Shown here: positions 27,474 through 36,492 of the stretch, piece by piece
Position numbering within the stretch: position 1 is the first letter of the stretch
How the letters are laid out: each line of letters begins with the position of its first letter
NCBI RefSeq assembly: GCF_902459695.1
Contig: NZ_CABPRZ010000014.1
Coordinates: forward strand, 98,128-162,127
Length of the DNA stretch: 64,000 bases
Direction of reading: 5' to 3'
Source: Pandoraea terrae
Lineage (GTDB): Bacteria; Pseudomonadota; Gammaproteobacteria; Burkholderiales; Burkholderiaceae
Notes under the pieces: generated by a model
What the model saw: only the letters and a program-made list of their open reading frames with translations
Databases searched by the model: none
What the model was told of the DNA's origin: nothing
Position numbers and translations under genes: made by a program

Positions 27474-27537
27474 CTCTCGCTGCGCACGCCCGGGCGGCAA
27501 GCCATTCGCAGGAATGGATGTCGCTACCGTCGTGAGC

Positions 27538-29358
27538 TTACGCTGTTTCGCGCGATGCGCGCTTGCGTTCGTGTTCCTTCAGGAAACGCTTGCGCAGGCG
27601 GATCGTTTGCGGCGTCACTTCCACGAGTTCGTCGTCGTCGATGAATTCGACGGCGTATTCAAGGCTCATGGCGATCGGCGGCACAAGGCGCACGGCTTCA
27701 TCGGTACCTGAAGCGCGCACGTTCGTCAGCTGCTTACCCTTGATCGGGTTGACGACGAGGTCGTTGTCGCGGCTGTGAATGCCGATGATCATGCCTTCAT
27801 ACAGCGCATCGCCCGGCTTCACGAACATGCGGCCGCGATCCTGCAGCTTCCACAGGGCATAGGCCACGGCCGCGCCGTCGTCCTGCGAAATCAGCACGCC
27901 GTTACGACGTTCGCCGAGCGCACCGTCCTTAAGCGGCGCGTACGCGTCGAAAATGTGGCTCATCAAGCCCGTGCCACGCGTCATCGACAGGAAGTCGCCC
28001 TGGAAGCCGATCAAGCCACGCGCCGGAATGCGGTACTCGAGGCGCGTACGGCCACGGCCGTCAGACACCATGTCCAGCATTTCGCCCTTGCGGCGGCCGA
28101 TTTCCTCCATGACCCCGCCCTGGTGTTCGTCTTCCAGGTCGATCGTCAGCATTTCGTACGGCTCGTGCTTCACGCCGTCGATTTCCTTGAGCACCACACG
28201 CGGACGCGACACGGCCAGTTCATAGCCTTCGCGGCGCATGTTTTCGATCAGGATCGTCAGGTGCAGTTCGCCGCGGCCCGACACTTCGAAGATCGAGTCT
28301 TCGTCGGTGTCTTTCACGCGCAGCGCGACGTTGTGATTCAGTTCCTTGTGCAGACGGTCACGAATCTGACGGCTCGTCACGAACTTGCCTTCACGGCCGG
28401 CCAACGGAGACGTGTTCACGCAGAAGTTCATGGTCAGCGTGGGCTCGTCGACGGTGAGCACCGGCAGTGCTTCAGGCGTATCGGCCGCGCAGATCGTCGC
28501 GCCGATGCCGACGTCTTCAATGCCGTTGATCAGCACGATGTCGCCCGCTTGCGCGCCATCGGACATCACGCGATCGAGGCCCTCGAACGTCAACACCTGG
28601 TTGATCTTGCGGTTCAGGACTTCGCCTTCGGGACCAAAGCGCATCACGACGGGTTGACCCGGCTTGATGCGGCCGCGCGTAATGCGGCCGATACCGATAC
28701 GGCCGACGAACGTCGAGTAGTCGAGCGAACTGATCTGCAACTGCAGCGGGCCGTCGACGTCCGCTTCGCGGACCGGCACATGCTTGAGGATCGCGTCGAA
28801 CAGCGGACGCATGTCGCCTTCGCGAACGTCCGAGTCGAGGCTCGCGAAACCGTTCAGCGCCGACGCGTACACCACCGGGAAATCGAGTTGCTCGTCGGTC
28901 GCGCCCAGCTTGTCCATCAGGTCGAAGGTCTGGTTGATGACCCAGTCAGGACGCGCGCCCGGACGGTCGATCTTGTTGACCACGACGATCGGCTTGAGGC
29001 CCAGGCCCAGCGCCTTGCGCGTGACGAAGCGCGTCTGGGGCATCGGGCCCTCGACGGCGTCGACCAGCAGCAGCACGCTGTCGACCATCGACAGGACACG
29101 CTCCACTTCCCCGCCGAAGTCGGCGTGGCCCGGGGTGTCGACGATATTGATGTGCGTGCCTTCGTATTCGACAGCACAATTTTTGGCGAGGATCGTGATG
29201 CCGCGCTCTTTTTCGATGTCATTCGAATCCATCACGCGCTCAGCAACCTGCTGGTTTTCGCGGAACGTTCCGGACTGGCGCAGCAATTTGTCGACGAGCG
29301 TGGTTTTGCCGTGGTCGACGTGCGCGATGATGGCGATATTACGGAGAGCGCGGGTCAT
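27538..29358 (-). CDS. typA: Ribosome-binding GTPase TypA/BipA
   Basis: 606-residue translational GTPase related to EF-G, involved in ribosome assembly and stress or cold adaptation. G1 [10 protein letters not shown] near residue 13, G2 ERGITI, G3 [11 protein letters not shown] and G4 NKIDRP are intact; domains II, III and V follow with the typical [19 protein letters not shown] segment and the TypA-specific C-terminal domain. The upstream sequence offers -10 TAGAAT (29396-29401) with a -35 TGACGG at 17 bp (29419-29424). Confidence 0.96.
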   Translation of the reverse strand: MTRALRNIAIIAHVDHGKTTLVDKLLRQSGTFRENQQVAERVMDSNDIEKERGITILAKNCAVEYEGTHINIVDTPGHADFGGEVERVLSMVDSVLLLVDAVEGPMPQTRFVTRKALGLGLKPIVVVNKIDRPGARPDWVINQTFDLMDKLGATDEQLDFPVVYASALNGFASLDSDVREGDMRPLFDAILKHVPVREADVDGPLQLQISSLDYSTFVGRIGIGRITRGRIKPGQPVVMRFGPEGEVLNRKINQVLTFEGLDRVMSDGAQAGDIVLINGIEDVGIGATICAADTPEALPVLTVDEPTLTMNFCVNTSPLAGREGKFVTSRQIRDRLHKELNHNVALRVKDTDEDSIFEVSGRGELHLTILIENMRREGYELAVSRPRVVLKEIDGVKHEPYEMLTIDLEDEHQGGVMEEIGRRKGEMLDMVSDGRGRTRLEYRIPARGLIGFQGDFLSMTRGTGLMSHIFDAYAPLKDGALGERRNGVLISQDDGAAVAYALWKLQDRGRMFVKPGDALYEGMIIGIHSRDNDLVVNPIKGKQLTNVRASGTDEAVRLVPPIAMSLEYAVEFIDDDELVEVTPQTIRLRKRFLKEHERKRASRETA

Positions 29359-29535
29359 GAAAAGAAGGTGCTGAGCAGCTTTAGGGGAATCTGCAATTCT
29401 ACCACCTCGGCGTGTCTACCGTCATCCTGCTTCTGCGATGCAGCATTTTCGGCACATCTTTTTTTGCCGCACGATCCCGATTCCGCCGAAAACGAGGCGA
29501 ATCCCCCTGCCCGCACTGCGCAAACACCGTCGAGC

Positions 29536-29615
29536 GCAATAATTGCCTAGTCAATTATTGCCGGCACTTGCAAATTTTTAAGCGTTCACTATAATCATGT
29601 CTAGTCAACTATTGC
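29536..29615. promoter_or_regulatory. Palindrome and repeat flanking the marR-efflux promoter, candidate MarR operators
   Basis: GCAATAATT (29536-29544) and AATTATTGC (29553-29561) make a perfect 9-bp inverted repeat. The 14-base sequence TAGTCAATTATTGC (29548-29561) recurs with one change at 29602-29615, 54 bp downstream, and the second copy contains the dyad TAGT-CA-ACTA. The two copies bracket the promoter, an arrangement typical of MarR autorepression. Confidence 0.7.
29568..29595 (+). promoter_or_regulatory. Sigma70 promoter of the marR-efflux operon
   Basis: -35 TTGCAA (29568-29573), 16-bp spacer, consensus -10 TATAAT (29590-29595). The predicted start near 29602 falls on the second operator-like repeat, about 25 nt before the marR ATG. 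Confidence 0.8.
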
Positions 29616-29627
29616 ATGGGCACGTAA

Positions 29628-30101
29628 ATGACACAGGACGACATAACGAGGAAGGCCCCATTGGCTCATCCGGGTTACGACATGGACGAATCGATCGGCT
29701 ACCTCGTCGCGCGTGTCCGTCAGCTGCTCCTCAATCAACTGACGCAGGAAACGTCGAAATTCGGGCTGACCAGCACGCAGGCGACCATGCTTTACAAGGT
29801 CGCGAGCGGCAAATGCAATAACGCGGCCGATCTGGCGCGGGAGTATTGCATCGACGCGAGCGCGGTCACCCGCCTGCTCGACCGGCTGGAGAAGCAGGGT
29901 TTGCTGATCCGTGAGCGCAGCCTGACCGACCGCCGCACCGTCAATCTGCGTGCGACGGATGAAGGCCGGGCCATGACGGCGCGCTTGCCTTCGATTTTCC
30001 TGGACACGGCCGACCACCTGATGCGCGGCATCTCCGATGACGAGATCGGCATGCTCAAAAGCCTCCTGCGCCGCATCATCGTCAACGGCGAATCCGGGTG
30101 A
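29628..30101 (+). CDS. MarR family transcriptional regulator of the efflux operon
   Basis: 157-residue winged helix-turn-helix repressor. The dimerisation helices frame the DNA-binding part: LTSTQATMLYKVASG, the recognition helix region DASAVTRLLDRLEKQGLL and the wing ERSLTDRRTVNLRATDEG with the conserved DxR. It is immediately upstream of a NodT/EmrA/EmrB-type pump, the same order as emrR-emrAB systems where the regulator responds to phenolic or lipophilic drugs. The strong palindromes around its promoter support autoregulation. Inducer unknown. Confidence 0.92.
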   Translation: MTQDDITRKAPLAHPGYDMDESIGYLVARVRQLLLNQLTQETSKFGLTSTQATMLYKVASGKCNNAADLAREYCIDASAVTRLLDRLEKQGLLIRERSLTDRRTVNLRATDEGRAMTARLPSIFLDTADHLMRGISDDEIGMLKSLLRRIIVNGESG

Positions 30102-30246
30102 CGGCTCCCCGGCCAGGCGGCGACACCGTTCAGGCGCCGCCGATGACATTCGCAGCGCCAGTGCGCGTGCGATGTCAGTGTTGAAGGTAATCGATTTGAA
30201 GATCCTCTCCGGGCCTCCGGAAACATTTCAGAGTAAAGGTTTTGCG

Positions 30247-31758
30247 ATGACAGCGGCCTCTCCGTTCTTCCCGCGCTTGCGCACCCTCAGTGCCGTCTGC
30301 CTCGCGGCGGCCACGCTGGGGTTCGCCGGTTGCGCCAATTTCGCCGGCATCCATAGCGACAAACAGATCGCCTCGGCCGACAGCTTCGCGACGCAACGCA
30401 GTTTGCCCAACGAAGGGGGCCAGTGGCCCGGCACCGACTGGGCCGATCATTTCGGCGACCCTCAGCTCACGCAACTGATCGGCGAAGCCCTCGCGAGCAA
30501 CCCCGACCTCGCCGTCGCGCAAGCGCGCCTGAATGCCGCGCGCGCGCAAGTCGAGGGTGCCGGCGCGGCGTTGTTGCCGTCCGTCAATCTCGCGGGCTCG
30601 GTCTATCGCGAAAAATTCACCCAGAACACCATTTATCCGCCGGGTTTCGGCGGCGTCTGGTTCACCCAGGGCGACGTGATGGCCAGTCTGGACTGGGAAC
30701 TCGACCTGTGGGGCAAGAACCGCGCCGCCCGTTCGCAAGCGACGTCGCAGGAGAAGTCGGTCGAGGCGGAAGATCAGGAAGTGCACCTGACATTGTCGAC
30801 CGCCGTCGCGCGCGCCTACAACCAACTCGCCCAGCAATACGCCCTGCGCGATGTGATCGAGCGCCAGATCCAGCAGCGCGAGTCGCTCGGCAAGTTGACC
30901 CTCGACCGAGTACGCGCGGGCCTGGATACGCAAGTCGAACAGAAGCAGGCCGAAAGCAATACGGCCGACGCGAATACGCAGCTCGCGCAGATCGACGGCC
31001 AGATCCTGCTCACGCGTCATCAGTTGGGCGCGCTGCTCGGCAAGGGTCCGGACCGCGGCCTCGATATCGCGCGCCCGAGCCTGAATGCACAAGCCGCACT
31101 GCAGTTGCCTGACAACGTACCGCTGTCGCTGCTCGGACGCCGGCCGGACATCGTATCGGCGCGCTGGGCCGTGGAATCCCAGCTCAAGGGGGTCGACGTG
31201 GCCAAGGCGCGCTTCTACCCGGACGTCAACCTGAATGCGGCCTTCGGCTTCTCGACCTTCGGCCTGGGCAAGCTGTTCAGTGCGAGCAGCCAGAACATCC
31301 AGTACGGTCCCGCCATCAGCCTGCCGATTTTCGACGGCGGCCGCCTGCGCGCCAACCTGAAGGGCCAGTACGCCGCGTATGAAGCCGCCGTCGCGAACTA
31401 CGACGCCACACTGAACAAGGCGCTGACGGACATCGCCGATCGCGTATCGTCGATCCGCGCGAACGACAAGCAGCTGGTCTCGCAACGCGTGGCGCAGGAC
31501 GCCGCGCAGCACGCGTACGACCTGGCCGTGCAGCGTTATCGCGCCGGCCTCGTGCCGCAATTGCTCGTGCTCAACACGGAATCCGCCCTCCTGACGCAGG
31601 AAACCACGCGCGTGAATCTGGAAGGCGCGCGCCGCGATCAGCAGATCGGCTTGATCAAGGCCCTCGGCGGCGGCTTCGATGCCAACGCCGCCGGACTGTC
31701 GCCCGATGCGGATAAACGCACGAGCGCGTCCACCGACACCGCGCCGAGTGCGCAATAA
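30247..31758 (+). CDS. Outer membrane efflux lipoprotein, NodT/OprM family
   Basis: 503-residue TolC-like outer membrane factor with two OEP repeats. Lipoprotein signal: lipobox FAGC with Cys29. Family features: WPGTDWADHFGDPQLTQLIGEAL, the paired long helices, and LLGRRPDIVSARWAVESQL in the second repeat. It trimerises to form the exit duct for the EmrAB-like pump encoded next. ATG 30247 is preferred over an in-frame start at 30037 that overlaps marR. It is the first structural gene, 145 bp after marR. Confidence 0.93.
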   Translation: MTAASPFFPRLRTLSAVCLAAATLGFAGCANFAGIHSDKQIASADSFATQRSLPNEGGQWPGTDWADHFGDPQLTQLIGEALASNPDLAVAQARLNAARAQVEGAGAALLPSVNLAGSVYREKFTQNTIYPPGFGGVWFTQGDVMASLDWELDLWGKNRAARSQATSQEKSVEAEDQEVHLTLSTAVARAYNQLAQQYALRDVIERQIQQRESLGKLTLDRVRAGLDTQVEQKQAESNTADANTQLAQIDGQILLTRHQLGALLGKGPDRGLDIARPSLNAQAALQLPDNVPLSLLGRRPDIVSARWAVESQLKGVDVAKARFYPDVNLNAAFGFSTFGLGKLFSASSQNIQYGPAISLPIFDGGRLRANLKGQYAAYEAAVANYDATLNKALTDIADRVSSIRANDKQLVSQRVAQDAAQHAYDLAVQRYRAGLVPQLLVLNTESALLTQETTRVNLEGARRDQQIGLIKALGGGFDANAAGLSPDADKRTSASTDTAPSAQ

Positions 31759-31824
31759 GCCCGGGCACAGACCCGGCAGAACTGCACACAACAAACGTCA
31801 AGACACTGAAAAGATACGGAGCAA

Positions 31825-33057
31825 ATGATGAGCGACACCCAACAACAAGCGCCCGCCCAGCAGCCCGCGCCGACCAACGGCAAGCGGCGCCGCATGATGT
31901 TGACGCTGACGGCCGTGATCGCGATCGCCGCGATTGGCTATGGCGCCTACTACGGCCTGTACGCGCGCTTCTATGAAGATACCGACGACGCCTACGTGGC
32001 CGGCAATGTGGTGCAGATCACCCCGCAGGTCAGCGGCACGGTCACCGGTGTGAAGGCGGACGATACGCAAATGGTCAAGGCGGGCCAACCGCTGGTAGAA
32101 CTCGACCAGACCGACGCCAAGGTCGCACTGCTGCAAGCCGAAGCGAACCTGGCACAGTCGGTCCGTCAGGTGCGTACGCTGTTCGTCAACAACGACGCAT
32201 TGTCCGCAACTGTCGCCATGCGCGAAGCTGAGCTCACGCGGGCGCAATCCGACGTGAAACGCCGTGAAATGGCTGCCGCCAGCGGCGCCGTGTCGCGTGA
32301 AGAACTGGCGCATGCCCAGGACACCGTGAAGACCGCGCAAGCTGCGCTCGAAGCCGCACGCGGCCAGCTCGTGTCAAACAAGGCGCTGACAGACAAGACC
32401 TCGGTCACCACGCACCCGAGTGTCCAGCAGGCCGCCGCGAAGTTGCGCGCGTCGTACCTCGACTACGCTCGCACCTCGATTCCGGCGCCGGTTGACGGTT
32501 ACGTCGCCAAGCGTTCGGTACAGGTCGGTCAACGCGTCGCGCCGGGCGCCCCGCTGATGGCGCTGGTGCCACTCAATCAAGTGTGGGTCGACGCGAACTT
32601 CAAGGAAGTGCAGATCTCGCACATGCGCATCGGCCAACCGGTCACGCTGACGGCCGACGTGTACGGTTCGAGCGTGGAGTACAAGGGCACCGTGGCCGGT
32701 TTCTCGGCCGGCACGGGAAGCGCCTTCTCGCTGCTGCCGGCGCAGAATGCCACCGGCAACTGGATCAAGGTCGTGCAACGTCTGCCGGTGCGCATCGCCC
32801 TTGACGCCGATCAGCTCAAGCAGCATCCGCTGCGCGTCGGCCTGTCGATGCAGGCCAAGGTGAACGTGCGCAGCACCGAGGGCAAGGAATTGGCCGAGGC
32901 GCCCGCCATGCCGGTGTATTCGACCGAGGTGTACGACAAAATCGGCCATGACGCCGACGAAATCGTCGCCCGCATCATCAGTGAAAATGCCGGCGGCCCC
33001 AACGGCGCACCGGCGGCCGACACGCGCAACCAACCGGCCCGCGCGCGTCCCCTGTAA
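31825..33057 (+). CDS. EmrA-like membrane fusion (periplasmic adaptor) protein
   Basis: 410-residue HlyD/EmrA-family adaptor. A single transmembrane helix at about residues 25-45 follows a short basic cytoplasmic tail; then DDAYVAGNVVQITPQVSGTV, the lipoyl half-motif typical of EmrA, an alpha-helical hairpin (about 95-190), and the second lipoyl and beta-barrel part (SIPAPVDGYVAKRSVQVGQ). It links the inner-membrane EmrB-like transporter to the outer-membrane factor. Two ATG codons in tandem at 31825 and 31828 are possible starts. Confidence 0.94.
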   Translation: MMSDTQQQAPAQQPAPTNGKRRRMMLTLTAVIAIAAIGYGAYYGLYARFYEDTDDAYVAGNVVQITPQVSGTVTGVKADDTQMVKAGQPLVELDQTDAKVALLQAEANLAQSVRQVRTLFVNNDALSATVAMREAELTRAQSDVKRREMAAASGAVSREELAHAQDTVKTAQAALEAARGQLVSNKALTDKTSVTTHPSVQQAAAKLRASYLDYARTSIPAPVDGYVAKRSVQVGQRVAPGAPLMALVPLNQVWVDANFKEVQISHMRIGQPVTLTADVYGSSVEYKGTVAGFSAGTGSAFSLLPAQNATGNWIKVVQRLPVRIALDADQLKQHPLRVGLSMQAKVNVRSTEGKELAEAPAMPVYSTEVYDKIGHDADEIVARIISENAGGPNGAPAADTRNQPARARPL

Positions 33058-33093
33058 TCAGGATACGCAACACTTTACTGCCGCCCCCCATTC

Positions 33094-34644
33094 ATGAAAC
33101 CGCAAACCCCTCCTGCCCCCCTCACGGGGGGCCAGTTGGTCCTTGGCACGATCGCGCTGTCGCTCGCCACGTTCATGAACGTGCTCGACACATCCATTGC
33201 GAACGTGTCGATTCCGGCTATCTCGGGCGATCTCGGCGTGTCGTCGAGCCAGGGCACATGGGTCATCACCTCGTTTGCAGTCGCCAACGCCATCTCCGTG
33301 CCGCTCACGGGGTGGCTCACCGAACGCTTCGGTCAGGTTCGTCTGTTCATCACGTCGATCCTGCTGTTCGTCCTGGCATCCTGGCTGTGTGGCATGGCGC
33401 CCACGCTCGAGATCCTGCTGGCTGCGCGCGTGCTGCAAGGCGCCGTTGCCGGACCGATGATTCCGCTGTCGCAATCGCTGTTGCTGTCGAGCTATCCGCC
33501 GCACAAGAGCTCCATGGCGCTCGCGCTGTGGGGCATGACGACCCTCGTCGCGCCTGTCATGGGCCCGATCCTGGGGGGCTGGATTTCAGACAATTACCAT
33601 TGGCCGTGGATCTTTTACATCAATATCCCCATCGGCATTGCCGCGGCGTATGTCACGTGGCTGATCTATCACAAGCGTGAATCGCAGACCCAGCGCAAGC
33701 CGATCGACAAGGTCGGGTTGGGCCTGCTTGTCGTATGGGTCGGCTCGCTTCAGGTCATGCTCGACAAGGGCAAGGAACTCGACTGGTTCCAGTCGGGCAC
33801 AATCATCGCACTCGCGCTGGTGGCGCTCGTCTCGTTCTGTTTCTTCGTGATCTGGGAAATTACCGAGGAGCATCCGGTCGTCGATCTCACACTGTTCAAG
33901 CGCGTGAACTTCACCGGCGGCGTGGTCGCGATTTCCGTCGGCTACGGGCTGTTCTTCGGCAATCTGGTGGTCCTGCCGCAGTGGCTGCAGATCTACTTGG
34001 GTTATACGGCGACCGAAGCTGGCCTCGTCATGGCGCCGGTGGGATTGTTTGCGATCATCCTGTCGCCGATCATCGGGAAGACGTTGCCCAAGCTCGATGC
34101 GCGCTGGGTCGTCACGGTATCATTCCTGCTGTTCGCCCTTGTGTTCGTGATGCGTTCGCACTTCAATACGCTGGTGGACACGCGGACGTTGATGATTCCG
34201 ACGTTCCTGCAAGGCGTGCCGATGTCGATGTTCTTCATCCCGCTTACGGCCATCATCCTGTCCGGGCTGCCGGCTCATCGGATTCCGGCGGCCGCAGGCT
34301 TGTCGAACTTCGTGCGGATCACTTGCGGCGCCGTGGGCACGTCGATCGCGACGACGGTCTGGGACAATCGGATCAGCCTGCATCATGCACAGATGACCGA
34401 GCGTCTGACGCCGTACAACACGCCGTTCACCCAGTCGGTCGACGCATTGTCGAGCGCGGGCCTTTCGGCGCCGCAGGCGAACGGCTTCATCGACCGGATC
34501 GTCACGCAGCAGGCAGCCATGCTCGGCGCGAACGACTTGTTCTGGATCTCGGCGGTGCTGTTCCTGCTGATGATCGCGATGGTGTGGATCACGCGGCCGA
34601 TGAAGGGTAGCGGTGGCGGTGACGCGGCCGCAGGGGCGCATTAG
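33094..34644 (+). CDS. EmrB-like drug:H+ antiporter, DHA2 family MFS transporter
   Basis: 516-residue major facilitator with 14 predicted transmembrane segments. DHA2 features: LDTSIANVSIPAI in helix 1, TWVITSFAVANAISVPLTGWL, and the motif C-type LWGMTTLVAPVMGPILGGW in helix 5. It would extrude lipophilic compounds through the adaptor and outer membrane factor encoded upstream. It starts 36 bp after the adaptor stop. The inverted-repeat region begins about 120 bp after its stop. Confidence 0.95.
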   Translation: MKPQTPPAPLTGGQLVLGTIALSLATFMNVLDTSIANVSIPAISGDLGVSSSQGTWVITSFAVANAISVPLTGWLTERFGQVRLFITSILLFVLASWLCGMAPTLEILLAARVLQGAVAGPMIPLSQSLLLSSYPPHKSSMALALWGMTTLVAPVMGPILGGWISDNYHWPWIFYINIPIGIAAAYVTWLIYHKRESQTQRKPIDKVGLGLLVVWVGSLQVMLDKGKELDWFQSGTIIALALVALVSFCFFVIWEITEEHPVVDLTLFKRVNFTGGVVAISVGYGLFFGNLVVLPQWLQIYLGYTATEAGLVMAPVGLFAIILSPIIGKTLPKLDARWVVTVSFLLFALVFVMRSHFNTLVDTRTLMIPTFLQGVPMSMFFIPLTAIILSGLPAHRIPAAAGLSNFVRITCGAVGTSIATTVWDNRISLHHAQMTERLTPYNTPFTQSVDALSSAGLSAPQANGFIDRIVTQQAAMLGANDLFWISAVLFLLMIAMVWITRPMKGSGGGDAAAGAH

Positions 34645-34775
34645 GGCCTGATGCCGTTCAGTCAAGAAAACGGAAGCCGTTTCGAAGCCATTCGGAACGG
34701 CTGTGTTCTTAAGTTCTTCACGGATGACTGGGCCGCTGGTGTGTGCTTGACTGCACGAAGCCTTCTCTTGCCTAT

Positions 34776-34851
34776 CTGTGCTCACGCCGGCTGCAACTGC
34801 CCGTCTTGCCTATTCATGCTCGCGCCGGCCGCAACGGCCCTTCTTGCCTAT
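34776..34851 (+). repeat. 38-bp tandem repeats, left arm
   Basis: Units at 34776-34813 and 34814-34851, plus partial units on both sides. Consensus elements: TGCTCGCGCCGG in the first part and TCTTGCCTAT at the end of each unit. The 38-bp period is not a multiple of three, so they are not protein repeats. Confidence 0.85.
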
Positions 34852-34874
34852 TGATGCTCGCGCCGGCCGCAGCA

Positions 34875-34926
34875 TTGACCCGCTTTCCGCTCCCGACAGA
34901 ACACACGTACGCGGAAAGCGGGTCAA
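34875..34926. repeat. Perfect 16-bp hairpin inside the left arm
   Basis: TTGACCCGCTTTCCGC (34875-34890) and GCGGAAAGCGGGTCAA (34911-34926) are exact inverted copies around a 20-base loop. The same hairpin is present in the right arm. Confidence 0.9.
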
Positions 34927-35401
34927 CGCTCCGGCGAACCGCTCAAGTCGCGTCGACACACTGCCTCAAGCCACCCAATGCTTGCCCAAGTCTGACGCTA
35001 CCGCCGTCTTCACCCGCCGCTCCACGCGGCATGCCGATTCCCGGACTCGCTCACGAGGGACCGGCGTCGACTCCGATAATCGTCATGCCGTGATACCCCG
35101 GCGGTCCACTCAGCCCCCGCGGCCTCGGGGCCGTAAACCGAACGAAGCTTCCGGCGCGCCACTGCGTATCGTGCGACGCGGTTCATCGGCGACGACGACG
35201 GTCACGCTTCTCGCGTATCAAATCACCCGTTCAAAAGCACCATCACTTCACACTCACAACCGGATGAGCCAGATTCACGGCGCAACGCACCGTATGCGTT
35301 GCAGGCCAACCCGGGCCTATCTCCCACGTATCAAGGTTTCTCCCGGTCATCACGGGGTCACGAGAAAACCGGCACGTTATCCTAATGATTTTCTCGGACA
35401 A

Positions 35402-35429
35402 TTCCGAAAGTCGCGCAAAACGATAGAAT
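35402..35429 (+). promoter_or_regulatory. Possible promoter of the cassette gene
   Basis: -10 TAGAAT (35424-35429), with a poor -35 TTCCGA (35402-35407) at 16 bp. A start near 35436 would give a 330-nt untranslated leader. Confidence 0.4.
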
Positions 35430-35479
35430 TGGCGGCATATCGCCTTGTACATGCCGTGTGCCGCGCGTAATCTTTCCTT

Positions 35480-35674
35480 GTCGCGCCCCAAGCGCGACTC
35501 GGGTGTGAGAACCCGGTAGCGATGAAATGGGCACACGGCCGTGCTTCGCGCACGGTCCGTTGTGCACTGACTGTTCACGTCTATCACTGGGCGGGCACAG
35601 GTCGGGTGACCCTCGGGTCAGCCGTTCTCTTCCATTTGGTCGCGCGGTTTCTCACCCCGGCCTGGTGCCCGCCC
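35480..35674 (+). ncRNA. Candidate structured RNA or 5' leader within the inverted-repeat cassette
   Basis: Consecutive complementary segments: GTCGCGC/GCGCGAC (35480-35486 with 35492-35498); CGGGT/ACCCG (35500-35504 with 35511-35515); a two-tier hairpin GCACA/TGTGC plus CGG/CCG plus CCGTGC/GCACGG (35531-35565); and a long closing stem GGGCGGGCAC (35589-35598) with GTGCCCGCCC (35665-35674), extendable by AGG/CCT with one bulge, enclosing TGACC-CTCG-GGTCA (35607-35620). Protein-coding sense is not seen on either strand. It is either the leader of the 93-codon gene or a separate RNA. It does not match 6S, tmRNA, RNase P or SRP RNA sequences that I know. Confidence 0.5.
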
Positions 35675-35765
35675 ACCCGTTCGCCATCGGAACGCACTAT
35701 CTCTTACGTCACTCCCACGACAGCGCTGAGCGGGCGCAATCCCACTTTGTTGTGTTGGAGGTGTT

Positions 35766-36047
35766 ATGTCTGAAGTTGAGCGTCAACTTTCCCCGGAAGA
35801 CGAAGCAATTGCCCAGTGTCGTCGGGAGCAGGATGAACGCGCGGTTGAACTGCGCAATGTGACTGGCAAGATCGTCGCGCTGTCGATGGTGGGTGGCCAA
35901 GGCGGGATCGATTCGCTGGATGAGGAATTCGTGCATGCGTTCTTTGAGCAACTTGAAGAACTCGCGAACACCGCGCATGAACTTTCGGCGCAAATCTTCG
36001 AGCAGCGGAACAACCTTATCGATCGTGCGCAGCCGCTTGCCGCATAA
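35766..36047 (+). CDS. Unrecognised 93-residue acidic protein inside the inverted-repeat cassette
   Basis: A strong TTGGAGG Shine-Dalgarno sits seven bases before ATG 35766. The protein is acidic and rich in Glu/Gln/Leu; most of it looks helical, with heptad-like spacing in VERQLSPEDEAIAQCRREQD and in FEQLEELANTAHELSAQIFE, joined by a central GGQGGIDSLDEE linker. This suggests a helical hairpin or coiled-coil dimer. It has no signal peptide or membrane segment and one cysteine (residue 18). I do not recognise the family. It is the only convincing gene between the two long inverted arms, and it has its own leader and terminator. Confidence 0.8.
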   Translation: MSEVERQLSPEDEAIAQCRREQDERAVELRNVTGKIVALSMVGGQGGIDSLDEEFVHAFFEQLEELANTAHELSAQIFEQRNNLIDRAQPLAA

Positions 36048-36070
36048 CGCCCGCCCGCAGCGGCAGCTTT

Positions 36071-36100
36071 GCCCGGATGCCATGTCATCCGGGCGTTTAT
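36071..36100 (+). terminator. Terminator after the cassette gene
   Basis: GCCCGGATG (36071-36079) pairs with CATCCGGGC (36086-36094) around a six-base loop, followed by a short GTTTAT. The stem can be extended by AACGCCCG (36048-36055) competing for CGGGCGTT. The T run is weak. Confidence 0.6.
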
Positions 36101-36417
36101 CGATGCGTTACCGCCCAGACCTCCGCGATAAGGCTGGAATACACCGAAGGGTTTCAACGAACCGGGGTGCGTCGCGCGGCGCCGGTACGTCGAAACCCGC
36201 GTTCGGTTTACGGCCCCGAGGCCGCGGGGGCTGTGTGGACCGCCGGGGTGTCACGGCATGACGATTATCGGAGTCGACGCCGGTCCCTCGAGAGCGAGTC
36301 CGGGAATCGGCATGCCGCGCGGAGCGGCTGGTGACGACGGCTGTTGCGTCAGACTGGGGCAAGCATTGGGCGGCGTGAGGTAGTGTGTCGACGCAGCGGT
36401 AGCGGTTCGCCGGAGCG

Positions 36418-36469
36418 TTGACCCGCTTTCCGCGTACGTGTGTTCTGTCGGGAGCGGAAAGCGGGTCAA
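36418..36469. repeat. Perfect 16-bp hairpin inside the right arm
   Basis: TTGACCCGCTTTCCGC (36418-36433) and GCGGAAAGCGGGTCAA (36454-36469) around a 20-base loop, the exact counterpart of the left-arm hairpin. Confidence 0.9.
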
Positions 36470-36492
36470 TGCTGCGGCCGGCGCGAGCATCA

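Larger units (their letters stand above)
34762..35144 (+). repeat. Left arm of long inverted repeat
   Basis: 383 bp. It carries two complete 38-bp tandem units plus partial ones, then a 293-bp core (34852-35144) that matches the reverse complement of 36200-36492 without gaps; by eye there are 17 mismatches in 293, about 94% identity, and the first 92 bp (34852-34943) are identical. No convincing gene is present in it. The outer end, CTTCTCTTG (34762-34770), also matches the outer end of the right arm. Confidence 0.92.
34645..35765. other. Gene-free stretch between emrB-like gene and the 93-codon gene
   Basis: 1121 bp without a supported gene. It holds the left inverted arm (34762-35144), a less GC-rich transition (about 35145-35400), a possible promoter (35402-35429) and the foldable leader of the downstream gene. 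Open frames across it lack family matches and ribosome binding sites. Confidence 0.75.

Noticed and set aside
27775..29550. Plus-strand frame of about 590 codons opposite typA
   Set aside because: Shadow frame; typA has all GTPase motifs.
35243..35587. Minus-strand frame of 114 codons inside the cassette
   Set aside because: No ribosome binding site or recognised domain, and it overlaps the foldable RNA segment.
35430..35700. 6S RNA, tmRNA, RNase P RNA or SRP RNA
   Set aside because: No conserved sequence blocks of these RNAs could be recognised; kept only as an unassigned structured candidate.
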